The notes under the pieces: generated by a model
The model's input: only the letters and a program-made list of their open reading frames with translations
Databases searched by the model: none
Told to the model about the DNA's origin: nothing
Part shown: positions 17,700-27,042 of the stretch, piece by piece
Layout of the letters: every line of letters begins with the position of its first letter
How positions within the stretch are numbered: position 1 is the first letter of the stretch
Origin: Actinoplanes flavus
GTDB lineage: Bacteria; Actinomycetota; Actinomycetes; Mycobacteriales; Micromonosporaceae
Direction: 5' to 3'
Length of the DNA: 64,000 bases
Assembly: GCF_017592555.1 (NCBI RefSeq)
Contig: NZ_JAGFNS010000005.1
Location: forward strand, 177,241-241,240
Translations under genes and position numbers: made by a program

Positions 17700-17972
17700 G
17701 TGACCTGGCTCGAATTCGCCCTGCTGCATGCCGGTGAACCGTGCACCGTCCGGGTGCAGACGCCCGGCCGTGGACCGGTCCCGGTGGGCCCCTGCGTCAT
17801 CGCGCACCGGGAGACCGGCACCACCGTCCTGTGCCCACCGGACACCGAGGCCCCGCCCGGCTCCCGGATCATCCTGCCCGAGGGGGAGACCGTCGAGGTC
17901 GTCGGCGCCCACCACCTGGACCCGGTCGGCACCCGGCTGCCCGAGCACCGCCAGCTCGACGTCGCCCGGTAG
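17700..17972 (+). CDS. small hypothetical protein
   Basis: A 90-residue protein, not recognised. It has a beta-rich pattern (EPCTVRVQTPG, VPVGPCVIAHRETGTTVLCPP, GSRIILPEGETVEVVGAHH) and two or three cysteines, with no signal peptide. GTG 17700 (VTWLEFALLHAG) was chosen over the upstream TTG 17667 because the extension is basic and unstructured. Divergent from the hydrolase and 42 bases before the GGDEF-EAL gene, so it may share an operon with the latter. Confidence 0.55.
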   Translation: MTWLEFALLHAGEPCTVRVQTPGRGPVPVGPCVIAHRETGTTVLCPPDTEAPPGSRIILPEGETVEVVGAHHLDPVGTRLPEHRQLDVAR

Positions 17973-18014
17973 ACAACACTCAACCGCCCCCGGGGGCCAC
18001 CGATAGGTCCTGGC

Positions 18015-20252
18015 ATGTGGTGGCTCGCCGGTGTCCTCGTAGGTGTCGAGGCGGTCGTCTGCGTTCTGTCCGACCTCGGTTCCGGCATCGGTGACCATCC
18101 GGTCGCCGGGGTGCTGCTCATCGCCGCATACCTGATCCCCGGCCTGCTCGTCGCGGCCCGCGCGCGCCGCGGCGAGCCGGCCTGGGCGTTCCTGGCGGCC
18201 GGAATGATCGCCTCCGCGGGTGGCGACCTCTACGCGTTCCTGCGGATACGCCACCTCGACCCGGAACCGCTGGTGACCTGGGCCGACGCGCTGTGGCTGT
18301 CCTTCTACCCGGCTTTCGCGGTCGCCCTCGCGCTGCTGCTGCGCCGGCGACTGCCCCGGCTCGGCGCCGCCGCCTGGCTGGACGGAGTGATCGCCGCGAC
18401 CGCGGTCGCCGCCCTGGCCTCCGTGCCGGTGCTCGCCGCCGTCGAACCGGCCCCGCACTCCACCACGCTCGGCGTCGTCGTGAACGCCGCCTACGGGCTG
18501 TCCGACATCGCCGTCACCGGCTTCCTGCTCGGCGCGTGGGCGCTGTGCGGGTGGCGCGCCGACCGGGTCCTCGGGCTGCTGATCGCCGGGATGGGCCTGT
18601 TCGCCGCCGCCGACACGGCCGACACCATGCTGCTCTGGCAGGGCGCCGACGTGCCCCAGTCGCTGGAGCTGCTGTGGATCACCGGGCTGCTCGTGCTCGC
18701 CGCGGCCGCCTGGCAGCCGGCCCGCCCGACCGCGACCACGCGGCCGCGTGTCTGGCTCAGCACCGCCGTACCCGCGGTGTTGGCCGTTCTTTCTCTCGGT
18801 CTTCTCGTCGTCGCGGCGCTCAACGAGCGGTCCGTCGCGGCGGTCAGCAGCGTGCTCGCCGCGACCGCGGTGACCGCCGCGATCGTCCGGATGATGGTCA
18901 GCGTCCGCACCGCCGAGCAGGTGGGCGCGGCCCGCCGGCTGGCCCGCACCGACGAGCTGACCGGCCTCGGCAACCGGCGTCACTTCATCGAGCGCCTGGA
19001 CCGTGAGCTGGCCGCCACCGGCGGGCCGCTCGCCGTGGCCTTCGTCGACCTGGACCGGTTCAAGGAGGTCAACGACAGCTTCGGCCACGACGTCGGGGAC
19101 AGCCTGCTCCGGCTGGTCGGCATCCGGCTGCACGCCGTGGTCCGCGGGCCGGTCCAGCTGGCCCGGCTCGGCGGCGACGAGTTCGCGCTGCTCATGCCGG
19201 GGATGGGCCGCGACGACGCGGCCGCCGTGGTGAACCGGCTGCTGAGCACCCTGCGGGAGCCGTTCCGGCTGCCCGAGGTGGACCTGCACGTCGACGCCAG
19301 CATCGGCATCGCGGTCCGCCCCGACGACGGCGCCGACCGCTCCACCCTGCTGCGCCGCGCCGACGTGGCCATGTACGCCGCCAAACAGGGCCACGGCGGT
19401 CCGGTCTTCGCCACCGGGCTCGACGACCACGCCCGCGCCCGCCTCACCATGCTCGAGGAACTGCGCGCCGGCCTGGACCGCGGCGAACTGGTCCTGCACT
19501 ACCAGCCCAAGGTCACCGTCGGCGCCGACCGTCGGGTCGTCGGCGTGGAGGCGCTGGTCCGCTGGCAACACCCGGTCCGCGGGCTGGTCTTCCCGGACGC
19601 GTTCCTGCACACCGCGGAGAGCGCCGACCTGATGGGCCGCATCACCGGGGTGGTGCTCGACCTCGCCTGCCGGCAGAGCCGCGCCTGGCACGATCAGGGC
19701 CTCGCCGTGCCGGTCGCGGTCAACCTGTCGGTGTCCAACCTGCGCGACCCCGCCTTCCCCGAGCAGATCGCCGCGCTGCTGGAGCACTACCGGCTGCCCG
19801 CCTCGGCACTCGAACTGGAGGTCACCGAGAGCGTCCTGATGACCGACGCCGGCAACGCCCTCAAGCTGCTCGGCACGCTGCGCGACCGGGGTGTGCGCCT
19901 GGCCGTCGACGACTACGGCACCGGCTACTCCAGCCTCAGCTACCTCCAGGTGCTGCCGGCCGACGACCTGAAACTGGACCGCGCCTTCGTGAGCCGCTGC
20001 GACACCGACCCGCGCAGCGCCGCCATCGTGCACAGCACCGTCCAGTTGGCGCACAGCCTCGGCATGCGCATCGTGGCCGAGGGCGTCGAGGACGACGGGA
20101 TCCTCGACCGGCTGCGCGAGTACGGCTGCGACTACGCCCAGGGGTACGGGATCGCCCGCCCCCAGGACGCCGCCACCACCACCGCCTGGCTGGCTCAGTC
20201 GCCGGGGGTCAGCCCGGAGACGGGCCGCAGCGCCGTGCCGAACCTCGTGTAG
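18015..20252 (+). CDS. membrane GGDEF-EAL cyclic-di-GMP enzyme
   Basis: A 745-residue protein with about nine N-terminal membrane helices (residues ~1-295), then a diguanylate cyclase domain with an intact active-site GGDEF (386-390) and a phosphodiesterase domain with an intact EAL (512-514) and DDYGTGYSS loop. It can in principle make and break cyclic-di-GMP. The membrane part is a likely sensor. Its last 58 bases overlap the 3' end of the opposing methyltransferase gene. A PilZ protein at 59.2 kb is a possible receptor for the messenger in the same cell. Confidence 0.93.
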   Translation: MWWLAGVLVGVEAVVCVLSDLGSGIGDHPVAGVLLIAAYLIPGLLVAARARRGEPAWAFLAAGMIASAGGDLYAFLRIRHLDPEPLVTWADALWLSFYPAFAVALALLLRRRLPRLGAAAWLDGVIAATAVAALASVPVLAAVEPAPHSTTLGVVVNAAYGLSDIAVTGFLLGAWALCGWRADRVLGLLIAGMGLFAAADTADTMLLWQGADVPQSLELLWITGLLVLAAAAWQPARPTATTRPRVWLSTAVPAVLAVLSLGLLVVAALNERSVAAVSSVLAATAVTAAIVRMMVSVRTAEQVGAARRLARTDELTGLGNRRHFIERLDRELAATGGPLAVAFVDLDRFKEVNDSFGHDVGDSLLRLVGIRLHAVVRGPVQLARLGGDEFALLMPGMGRDDAAAVVNRLLSTLREPFRLPEVDLHVDASIGIAVRPDDGADRSTLLRRADVAMYAAKQGHGGPVFATGLDDHARARLTMLEELRAGLDRGELVLHYQPKVTVGADRRVVGVEALVRWQHPVRGLVFPDAFLHTAESADLMGRITGVVLDLACRQSRAWHDQGLAVPVAVNLSVSNLRDPAFPEQIAALLEHYRLPASALELEVTESVLMTDAGNALKLLGTLRDRGVRLAVDDYGTGYSSLSYLQVLPADDLKLDRAFVSRCDTDPRSAAIVHSTVQLAHSLGMRIVAEGVEDDGILDRLREYGCDYAQGYGIARPQDAATTTAWLAQSPGVSPETGRSAVPNLV

Positions 20253-23110
20253 TTCGCCTTCACCCCGTCGTCCAGGTCGATCTCCGGCGGCCGGGCGGCC
20301 AACGCGGACAGCGCCCCGTCGCGAGCCCCCGTCCGGGCGAGCACCGCCGCCACCGTCGACGGCCGGTAGCGGTGCAGGTAGATTAGCGACGCCGTCGGGC
20401 CGGCGAACAGCCAGTACACCGGCCGCCTGCGATACCGCCGGACATGGTCGGCATAGAACGCCCGCCCGAGATAGCCGCGCAGATCCGGTACGCCCAGCGT
20501 GGCGGTGACGAACCGCAGATTCTCCCCGACGTGCTCGCCGCCGAACGCCACCCGCAGGAACTCACGGAACCGGACGTCGATCTCGTCGGCGGTGAGCACG
20601 TTCTCCGCCACCGGCCGGTACGACGGCCGCGGCACCCGCGCCAGATAGTCGTCGAGGGTCGCGCCCTGGTCACCGAGGACCAGACCGGGCACGTCCAGGC
20701 TGTACCGGCCGAACATGCACCCGACCGCGTACGACACCAGGTCGGCGACGCGTTCCCGCACGTACCGCCGCCGCTGCTCGGCCTCCGCCAGGCCGGCGCC
20801 GAACCGGAAGGCCGGATTGCCGGACAGCGTGATCCGCTCCAACGGCACCTCGGCGCCGGTGCCGTCCAGCCCGTACGCCGCGGCCACCGCCCCGTTCACC
20901 CGGGTCTCCAGCGCCCGCGCCCGCGCGGCCGCCGCCACGTCCCGCGCGAACGCCGCACCGACCGCGTCCCCGACCCGTCCCGGACCGCCCGCGACCAGGT
21001 CGAGCGTGGTGAAACCCCAGGACGTCTCGCGCGAGTCCCAGTCGGCGCGGTGCAGGTCCACCAGCTCCCGGACATCCGCCAGCGCCCGCTCCGGCACGTC
21101 GGCGACCGGCAGCCGGGCCAGCGTGCCCACCTCGAAGTTCAGCGTCGGCGAGGTGGCGGCCAGCATGTCCCGGGCGACCGTGGAGTTGCAGACCGCCGCC
21201 AACCGCAGCAGCTCCCGCTCGGCCGCGAAGATCGACGTGCCGGCCACGTCGAACACGAACCCGGGCGGATACCAGCGGAACGCCGGCGGCCCGGTGCCGA
21301 CCTTCGACCACGACAGCGAGGGCCGGAAGTAGTAGGCCGTGTTCTGCGCCCGCGACCGGGGCCGCCCCGGCCCGGCGCCGAACGACCGGATCTCCGCGCC
21401 GTCGTCGCGCCAGTTGACCACGAACTCCTGGTTGCCGTACCAGCGGCGGAAGTCGCCACCCTTGTTGTACGGGAACCAGGTGCGCCCCGACGCGGCCGCC
21501 TCCGCACGCGACATCCCGAAACCGGTCCGGCTCGCGCTCACCTCGTGCCACAGCCGTACGAAGCGGCCGTTGTCGGCGGTCGCCAGCCCCTGCCGCGGCT
21601 CGCCCGTCGCGGACAGCGGGCGGCCCACCGCGAAGGCGCGCAGCATCGGCTCCGGCAGCCAGTACGCGATCGGCGTGCCCGGCACCCGCCCCAACCGCCC
21701 GGCCGTCGCCGCGTACACCGTCCGCCGGCCGGCCACCGCCTCCCGGAACGCGGCACTCATCGCCGCCTCCCCGCGCTCCTCGACGAGCCGGACGAAGCCA
21801 CCCACGAGATCCGGCTGCGCCACGTTGACCAGGACGAACGCCGTCGTGGCGACCACCTCCCCGGCAATCGCGTCGAACGCCCGGGCGCCCAGGTGCGCCA
21901 TCGTCACGATCGCCCGGTCGCGCAGCAGATTCGTCCGCAGCGCCGCGTACGACCGCAGGAACATCCACGACTGCATGGTGATCATCGCGATGAACGCCCG
22001 GGGCACCGCCAGATCCGCGCACCGTTCGAGGAACATCGCGCACAGGCCGGTCCGCGAGTCCGGGTACTCCCGGCGGGCGAACGCCGACAGCACCGCGTCC
22101 ATGTTGCCGTGACCCAGGTACGGCGGGTTCGCCACCACCACGTGGTACCGCGACGACAGCACCTCCGCCTGCGCCCGCACCCGCTCCGCCCGCCGGCGCA
22201 GCCCCGGATCCGGCACGGCCACCGGCTCCGGCGCCGGGCCCGGCCGGATCAGCGACCCCAGCGTCCCGGCGTCGGCGAACGCGTTCCAGAACACCGCGTC
22301 CCCGCCCAGCGACGCCACCTCGGCCGGGGTGAACGACACCGGCTCCAGCACGTGGATCCGCGGCGCGACCGGCCCGCCGAAACCCCGCGACCGCGCCTTC
22401 ATGGTCAGTGCGAACACGGCCAGCGCACCGGCCGCCGGGTCGATCTCCACGCCGGCCAGGTTGTGCGCCAGGATCAGGCCGGGGATCTCCGCCGACGGAT
22501 ACCCCTCCTCCTCGTAGATCGCGTGCAGCAGATCGAAGGCGTACGTGAGCAGGTGCCCCGAACCGCAGGCCGGATCGATCAGCCGGATCTCCTCCGGGCC
22601 GGCGATCTTGGCGTACGACGACGGCTCCCCGGCCGGCAGCGGCAGCAGGTACGGCATCCGCGCGGCCAGTCCCGAGGACGGCCGGTTCAGCAGCCACAAC
22701 CGGCCCAGCGAGTTCTCCACCAGGTACCGGGCGATCCAGTCCGGTGTGAACAGTCGCGTGGCGGCCGGGATCTCCGCGGCGCCGGCCTTCCGGTTCCGGG
22801 TGAACCCCGCGAACACCTCGTCCTTCTGCCCGGCGGTGAAGAACTGGTACAGCCAGCCCACCACCTCCACGTCCCGGCACACCTCGGCGGTGAGGACCTC
22901 CGCGACCCGCAGCCGAACCGGCTCCGGCGCCTCGGTCCCGTCGTCCCCCGGGAACGGCCACAGCGGAAGATCGACGCCGTCGACGTCGGCGAACCGGCGC
23001 GCCACCACCCGCAGGAAACAGGCGCGAGCCGCCGGCTCGGCCAGGCCCGCGCCGATCAGGACACCCCGCGCCCAGGACGCGAGACCTCGCAGTCGAACGA
23101 CGTCGGTCAC
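20195..23110 (-). CDS. pglX: PglX-like adenine-specific DNA methyltransferase (solitary)
   Basis: A 971-residue N6-adenine methyltransferase of the BREX PglX type. The SAM site DPACGSGHLL (~179-188) and the catalytic NPPYLG (~328-333) are intact; the region TPDWIARYLVENSLGRLW before motif I and the long C-terminal target-recognition part (GGDFRRWYGNQEFVVNW) are typical of PglX. In BREX it marks host DNA and takes part in phage exclusion together with PglZ, BrxC and others, none of which is seen in this window. GTG start with a weak ribosome site. It is divergent from the thiamine-diphosphate enzyme and convergent, overlapping by 58 bases, with the GGDEF-EAL gene. Confidence 0.85.
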   Translation of the reverse strand: MTDVVRLRGLASWARGVLIGAGLAEPAARACFLRVVARRFADVDGVDLPLWPFPGDDGTEAPEPVRLRVAEVLTAEVCRDVEVVGWLYQFFTAGQKDEVFAGFTRNRKAGAAEIPAATRLFTPDWIARYLVENSLGRLWLLNRPSSGLAARMPYLLPLPAGEPSSYAKIAGPEEIRLIDPACGSGHLLTYAFDLLHAIYEEEGYPSAEIPGLILAHNLAGVEIDPAAGALAVFALTMKARSRGFGGPVAPRIHVLEPVSFTPAEVASLGGDAVFWNAFADAGTLGSLIRPGPAPEPVAVPDPGLRRRAERVRAQAEVLSSRYHVVVANPPYLGHGNMDAVLSAFARREYPDSRTGLCAMFLERCADLAVPRAFIAMITMQSWMFLRSYAALRTNLLRDRAIVTMAHLGARAFDAIAGEVVATTAFVLVNVAQPDLVGGFVRLVEERGEAAMSAAFREAVAGRRTVYAATAGRLGRVPGTPIAYWLPEPMLRAFAVGRPLSATGEPRQGLATADNGRFVRLWHEVSASRTGFGMSRAEAAASGRTWFPYNKGGDFRRWYGNQEFVVNWRDDGAEIRSFGAGPGRPRSRAQNTAYYFRPSLSWSKVGTGPPAFRWYPPGFVFDVAGTSIFAAERELLRLAAVCNSTVARDMLAATSPTLNFEVGTLARLPVADVPERALADVRELVDLHRADWDSRETSWGFTTLDLVAGGPGRVGDAVGAAFARDVAAAARARALETRVNGAVAAAYGLDGTGAEVPLERITLSGNPAFRFGAGLAEAEQRRRYVRERVADLVSYAVGCMFGRYSLDVPGLVLGDQGATLDDYLARVPRPSYRPVAENVLTADEIDVRFREFLRVAFGGEHVGENLRFVTATLGVPDLRGYLGRAFYADHVRRYRRRPVYWLFAGPTASLIYLHRYRPSTVAAVLARTGARDGALSALAARPPEIDLDDGVKANYTRFGTALRPVSGLTPGD

Positions 23111-23168
23111 CGGTCAGTGGCTCTCATCGGGCGAGAATACAACTCCGTCCGGCGGGTAGCCGGGATCC

Positions 23169-24965
23169 ATGACGGAACAGCGCACAGTCTCCGACGTGGT
23201 GGTGCAACGGCTGCTCGACTGGCAGGTGGAGCGGGTCTTCGGCTACTCCGGCGACGGCATCGACGGCGTCATCGGTGCCCTGCGCCGCGCCGGGAAGCCG
23301 TCGTTCGTGCAGGCCCGGCACGAGGAGTCGGCCGCGTTCATGGCGGTCGGGCACGCCAAGTACACCGGCCGTGCCGGCGTCTGCCTGGCCACCCAGGGGC
23401 CCGGCGCCGTACACCTGCTCAACGGCCTCTACGACGCCCGGCTCGACTCCCAGCCGGTCGTCGCGATCGTCGGCCAGCAGGTGTCGACCGTCCTCGGCAG
23501 CGCCTATCAGCAGGAGATCGACCTGGTCCGGCTCTTCGGCGACGTGTGCGCCCAGTTCGTCCAGGCCGCCTACACCGCGGAACAGGCGCCGATGCTGCTC
23601 GACCGGGCCTTCCGCACCGCGCTCGCCACCCGCAGCCCCACCTGCGTCATCCTCCCGCACGACGTGCAGCAGGCCGCCGCGCCCGACCCGCGAGCGCAGG
23701 AGCACGGCGTGCTGGTGACCAGCCCCGGGCTGCGCCCCGCCCGGGTGCTGCCGCGACCCGGGGACCTGCGGGCCGCCGCCGGGGTGCTCACCGCCGGTGA
23801 GCGGGTGGCGATCATGGTGGGCCAGGGGGCGTACGGCGCCGAACCGGAGATCCGCGCGCTCGCCGAACGCCTCGGCGCCGGAGTGACCGCGTCCCTGCTG
23901 GGCAAACCGGTCCTCGACGAGACCCTGCCCTACCACACCGGAGTGATGGGACACCTCGGCACGACCGCCAGCGACCAGCTCATGAAAAACTGCGACACGC
24001 TGCTGCTGATCGGCACCAACGACCCGTGGACCGAGTACTACCCGAAACCCGGCCAGGCCCGCGCCGTGCAGATCGACATCGACGGGCGGCGGCTCGGCAT
24101 CCGCTACCCGGTCGAGGTGCCGCTGCTCGGCGACGCGGCGGAGACCGTACGCGGCCTGCTCGACCTGATCCCCGAACGCACCGACCGCGCCTGGGCCGGG
24201 CGCGTCGAGGAGTGGACCCGGCGCTGGCACGCCATCGCCGCGTCCCGGGCCGCCGCCCCCGCCGAACCGCTCAACCCGCAGCTCGTCGTCCGGTCGCTCA
24301 CCGAACGGCTGCCCGCCGACGCCCGGGTCGCCGTCGACGTCGGCTCGGTCGTCTACTGGTACGCCCGCCACCTGCGCCTGCCGCCCGGTGTGCCGGCCCA
24401 CCTGTCCAGCACCCTCGCGTCGATGGGGTGCGGGCTGCCGTACGGGACGGCCGCCAAACTCGACGACCCGCACCGGCCGGTCGTGGTGCTCACCGGCGAC
24501 GGCGCCATGCAGATGTCCGGCCTCGCCGAACTCGTCACCGTGGCGAGCCGCTGGCGGGACTGGGCCGACCCCCGGTACGTGATCTGCGTGCTCAACAACC
24601 GCGACCTCGCCGAGGTGAGCTGGGAACAGCGCGAGACCGAGGGCGAACCCCGCTTCCCCACCTCCCAGGAGCTGCCGGACGTGCCCTACGCCCGCTACGC
24701 CGAGCTGCTCGGCCTGCACGGCATCCGGGTCACCGCCCCGGACGAGCTGCCCGCCGCCTGGCAGACCGCGCTGACCGCCGGCCGGCCCACCCTGATCGAG
24801 GCCGTCGTCGACCCGGCCGTCCCGCTGCTGCCGCCCGGCCGCCCCTACGAGCAGGTGAAACCCATGTACCAGGGTCTCGCTGCGGAGACCGGCCGTCCCG
24901 CTCGCCGGGCCGAGGACCACCTCCGCCGGGAACGCGCCGACGAGGGCTACCACGACCCCACCTGA
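23169..24965 (+). CDS. thiamine-diphosphate-dependent enzyme (pyruvate oxidase/dehydrogenase-like)
   Basis: A 598-residue enzyme with the three-domain plan of PoxB and acetolactate synthase. The catalytic Glu lies in ARHEESAAFMAVG (Glu52), the central domain has the fold of FAD- or nucleotide-binding members, and the cofactor motif runs from GDGAMQMSG (443 onwards) to VLNNRD. It likely decarboxylates pyruvate or another 2-keto acid. ATG start. It is followed after 24 bases by a vWA gene that carries the island promoter element, so it borders the island rather than being clearly part of it. Confidence 0.87.
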   Translation: MTEQRTVSDVVVQRLLDWQVERVFGYSGDGIDGVIGALRRAGKPSFVQARHEESAAFMAVGHAKYTGRAGVCLATQGPGAVHLLNGLYDARLDSQPVVAIVGQQVSTVLGSAYQQEIDLVRLFGDVCAQFVQAAYTAEQAPMLLDRAFRTALATRSPTCVILPHDVQQAAAPDPRAQEHGVLVTSPGLRPARVLPRPGDLRAAAGVLTAGERVAIMVGQGAYGAEPEIRALAERLGAGVTASLLGKPVLDETLPYHTGVMGHLGTTASDQLMKNCDTLLLIGTNDPWTEYYPKPGQARAVQIDIDGRRLGIRYPVEVPLLGDAAETVRGLLDLIPERTDRAWAGRVEEWTRRWHAIAASRAAAPAEPLNPQLVVRSLTERLPADARVAVDVGSVVYWYARHLRLPPGVPAHLSSTLASMGCGLPYGTAAKLDDPHRPVVVLTGDGAMQMSGLAELVTVASRWRDWADPRYVICVLNNRDLAEVSWEQRETEGEPRFPTSQELPDVPYARYAELLGLHGIRVTAPDELPAAWQTALTAGRPTLIEAVVDPAVPLLPPGRPYEQVKPMYQGLAAETGRPARRAEDHLRRERADEGYHDPT

Positions 24966-24970
24966 CACCG

Positions 24971-24981
24971 CCGTCCGTCAG
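24971..24981 (+). promoter_or_regulatory. island element, one-mismatch copy, 8 nt before a vWA start
   Basis: CCGTCCGTCAG differs at one base from the island consensus CTGTCCGTCAG. Exactly 8 nt separate its last G from GTG 24990. The gene lacks a clear ribosome site, so a leaderless transcript starting at the GTG is plausible. Confidence 0.6.
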
Positions 24982-24989
24982 GTTCTGAC

Positions 24990-25505
24990 GTGGCCGTCGT
25001 CTACCTGCTGCTGGACGTGTCCGGATCGACCGTGCGCAACGGCTTCCACCAACGGGCCGCCCAGGCGCTGCCCGCCGTCGTCGACCGCATCGAACGCGCC
25101 CGCGGCGACCAGGCCTGGCTCGGCATGGTGACCTACGCCGACCAGGCCGCCCTGCTGATCCCGCTGACCCGGGTCACCGGCCTGCACCACCTGCCGGTGC
25201 CCCGGCCCGGCGGCTTCAGCTCCCTGGCCGCCGGGCTGCGGATGCTCGCGAGCTGTACCGCCCACGACACCGACCAGTTGGCCGCCGACGGTTTCGCCAC
25301 GCCACGGCCGATCGTCGTGATCGTCGCCGACGGCCTGCCCACCGACCGGGACACCGACGTGCTGGCCGCCCGCGCCGCCCTCGACGCCGACGTGCACGCC
25401 CTGCTGCCCGGTCACGTGCCGGCGCTCGCCGCCGCCGGCCTCCGCGCCACCCTCCACCACCACGGCCCCGAGCACCTGCCCGACCTCCTGGAAACCCTCC
25501 TTTAA
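24990..25505 (+). CDS. vWA-domain protein, small
   Basis: A 171-residue protein that is almost only a von Willebrand A domain. The metal-ion-dependent adhesion site is LLLDVSGSTV (DxSGS, from residue ~8), with the threonine/serine position in GGFSSLAAGL and the Asp in VADGLPTDRD. The protein resembles TerY-like vWA proteins. GTG start fits the 8-nt distance from the upstream element. First member of the island's vWA set; partner unknown. Confidence 0.82.
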   Translation: MAVVYLLLDVSGSTVRNGFHQRAAQALPAVVDRIERARGDQAWLGMVTYADQAALLIPLTRVTGLHHLPVPRPGGFSSLAAGLRMLASCTAHDTDQLAADGFATPRPIVVIVADGLPTDRDTDVLAARAALDADVHALLPGHVPALAAAGLRATLHHHGPEHLPDLLETLL

Positions 25506-25572
25506 CCCCATTTCCGGTACGCCTACGCGTCCCGCCGGAGGAGGGCGGCGACCCAGCTGCCGGGTCCCGCAT

Positions 25573-25754
25573 GTGCCGCCCGCGCCGGGCGTAGATCGGT
25601 GGTCCAGCCGGCCCTCAGCGCTGCCTCACCCCCGTTGATCAAGCGCTGGCAGCCAGCCGAGGTTCTTCGGCTGGCTGTCAGGGCTGTTTCGGGGCGGTTG
25701 AGACAGCTCTGGGAGCCGGCTGGACCACTGATCTACGCCCGGCGGGCGCGGCAC
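25573..25754. repeat. large nested palindromic element between convergent genes
   Basis: Arms of about 42 bases (25573-25614 and 25713-25754) are inverted copies with only a few mismatches; the shared core includes TAGATC, GTGGTCCAGCCGGC and GTGCCGC. Inside lies a second 14-bp stem (25647-25660 with 25667-25680, one mismatch) closed by a six-base loop. The rest of the 334-base gap (25506-25839) shows no gene. One arm is related to the element at 63356. Probably a bidirectional terminator or a mobile palindromic repeat. Confidence 0.8.
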
Positions 25755-25839
25755 GGGCGGGAGTGGGCAGCTAGGTCGCGTGGCGGGGCGGGACTGTCCG
25801 GAAAGGAGGGGGACGGGGTCGCGCGTACCGGGAAAGGTG

Positions 25840-26961
25840 TCAAAGATCTTGAAGGGTCGCGGGGCCCAGGCGGGGCACTTCGGCGTGGGAGTCGAGGGGC
25901 GCCGTCCACGTGCCGGACGGGCCGGCCACCAGGAGCAGGTCGCGGGTCGCGGCGATCGCGTGCGGGGCGCGGGCGAAGCGGGCCACCCCGGCGGGATGGT
26001 CGACGCTGCGCCACTGGCGGGCGCCGTCCAGGTCGTAGGCGAGCAGGTGACCGGCCACCGTGTACGCCAGCAGCCACCGCCCGGCCAGGGTGAGCGTCGC
26101 CAGGCGGGCCGGCGGAGCGACCGGCGTCCAGCCGCCGATGCCGGTGGCCAGATCCCAGCGGGCGTATGCCGTCGTGCCTGCCTCGGTGAGCGCCGCGAGC
26201 CACACCGTCCGCTCCGAGCCGGCGGCCGCCGCCAGCGCGGTCAGCCGTTCACCCGACGGCGCGGGCGGCACCGCGAGCGACGACGCGCCACCCCAGTCGC
26301 GCAGTGCCGCATGCTCGATCCGCACCCGGTCCGGCGTCCAGAAGACGTCCACCGTGCCGCCGTCCGGGCAGACCGCGGCCAGCGGATAGCGCACCTGGCC
26401 GGCGGTCGCCACGACGCGCGGTTCGTCGCCGGTGTCGCGGTGGCGGCTCGGGTCGTCGTCGGCGGCGGTGGGCAGGCGGCGGGCGAACACGCCGCCCGGG
26501 CCGGTCCACAGCACGTGGCCGCCGGCGACCGCCACGTCCCGTGACGTCGCGCCGGGCGGGGAGGCCACCCGCCGCCACGCCCCGGCGGTCCCGGTGAAGA
26601 CGCCGGAGCCGGTCACCAGCGCGAGCACCGGGCCGTCGCCGAGCGCCACCGCGGCCGGCGGGCCGGGCGAGTCCGCGGACCCGGCCGTGTCGTCGCCGGA
26701 CCAGGCGGCCAGCAACTGCCCGGCGATGTCCGGGCGCAACCCGGCGTACCCGGTGAGCCGGTCCCGGGCCTGCTCGGCGTGCCCGCCGGCGAGCAGCTCC
26801 GGCACCCCGGCCCGGGCCGCGGCGACCAGCAGGGCGACGGTCCGCTCGTCGCCGGGCAGCAGATCCTCCAGGGCGCGGGCCAGCCGGTCCGGCTCGGCGG
26901 CCAGCGACGGGTCGTAGCGCAGAGCGGTCCCCAGGGCCGAGGTCGCGGCCGAGACATCCAC
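25840..26961 (-). CDS. hypothetical protein, probable beta-propeller
   Basis: A 373-residue protein without a recognised family. Residues ~1-85 are helical (ALEDLLPGDERTVALLVAAA); the rest consists of repeated beta-like blades rich in small and aromatic residues (VALGDGPVLALVTGSGVF, DVAVAGGHVLWTGPGGVF, RWLLAYTVAGHLLAYDLDG, AIAATRDLLLVAGPSGTW), which suggests a WD40- or YVTN-like propeller. GTG 26961 has an AGGAGG site 7 nt upstream. It is divergent from the TerY-like operon and shares its island element, so it is probably a regulatory or scaffold partner. Confidence 0.65.
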   Translation of the reverse strand: MDVSAATSALGTALRYDPSLAAEPDRLARALEDLLPGDERTVALLVAAARAGVPELLAGGHAEQARDRLTGYAGLRPDIAGQLLAAWSGDDTAGSADSPGPPAAVALGDGPVLALVTGSGVFTGTAGAWRRVASPPGATSRDVAVAGGHVLWTGPGGVFARRLPTAADDDPSRHRDTGDEPRVVATAGQVRYPLAAVCPDGGTVDVFWTPDRVRIEHAALRDWGGASSLAVPPAPSGERLTALAAAAGSERTVWLAALTEAGTTAYARWDLATGIGGWTPVAPPARLATLTLAGRWLLAYTVAGHLLAYDLDGARQWRSVDHPAGVARFARAPHAIAATRDLLLVAGPSGTWTAPLDSHAEVPRLGPATLQDL

Positions 26962-26972
26962 CGATGTTCCTC

Positions 26973-26983
26973 CTGTCCGTCAG
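26973..26983 (+). promoter_or_regulatory. island element CTGTCCGTCAG between divergent units
   Basis: Perfect copy in the gap between the propeller-like gene (starting 26961, minus) and the TerY-like vWA gene (27043). For the plus-strand operon a start of transcription about 8 nt downstream (near 26992) would leave a 51-base leader containing the AGAGGAAG ribosome site. Confidence 0.65.
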
Positions 26984-27042
26984 TTAACGGCGAGCGGAGA
27001 TTACCGCCGCTCGAAGGTTTTCCGGGGACGAGAGGAAGTCCG

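Noticed and set aside
17691..20054. Minus-strand frame of 787 codons opposite the GGDEF-EAL gene
   Set aside because: No recognisable domain; the GGDEF and EAL motifs are on the other strand.
20444..23800. Plus-strand open frame of 1118 codons opposite the pglX-like gene
   Set aside because: The product is Arg/Pro/His-rich without domains and the opposite strand carries intact methyltransferase motifs; a GC-driven shadow.
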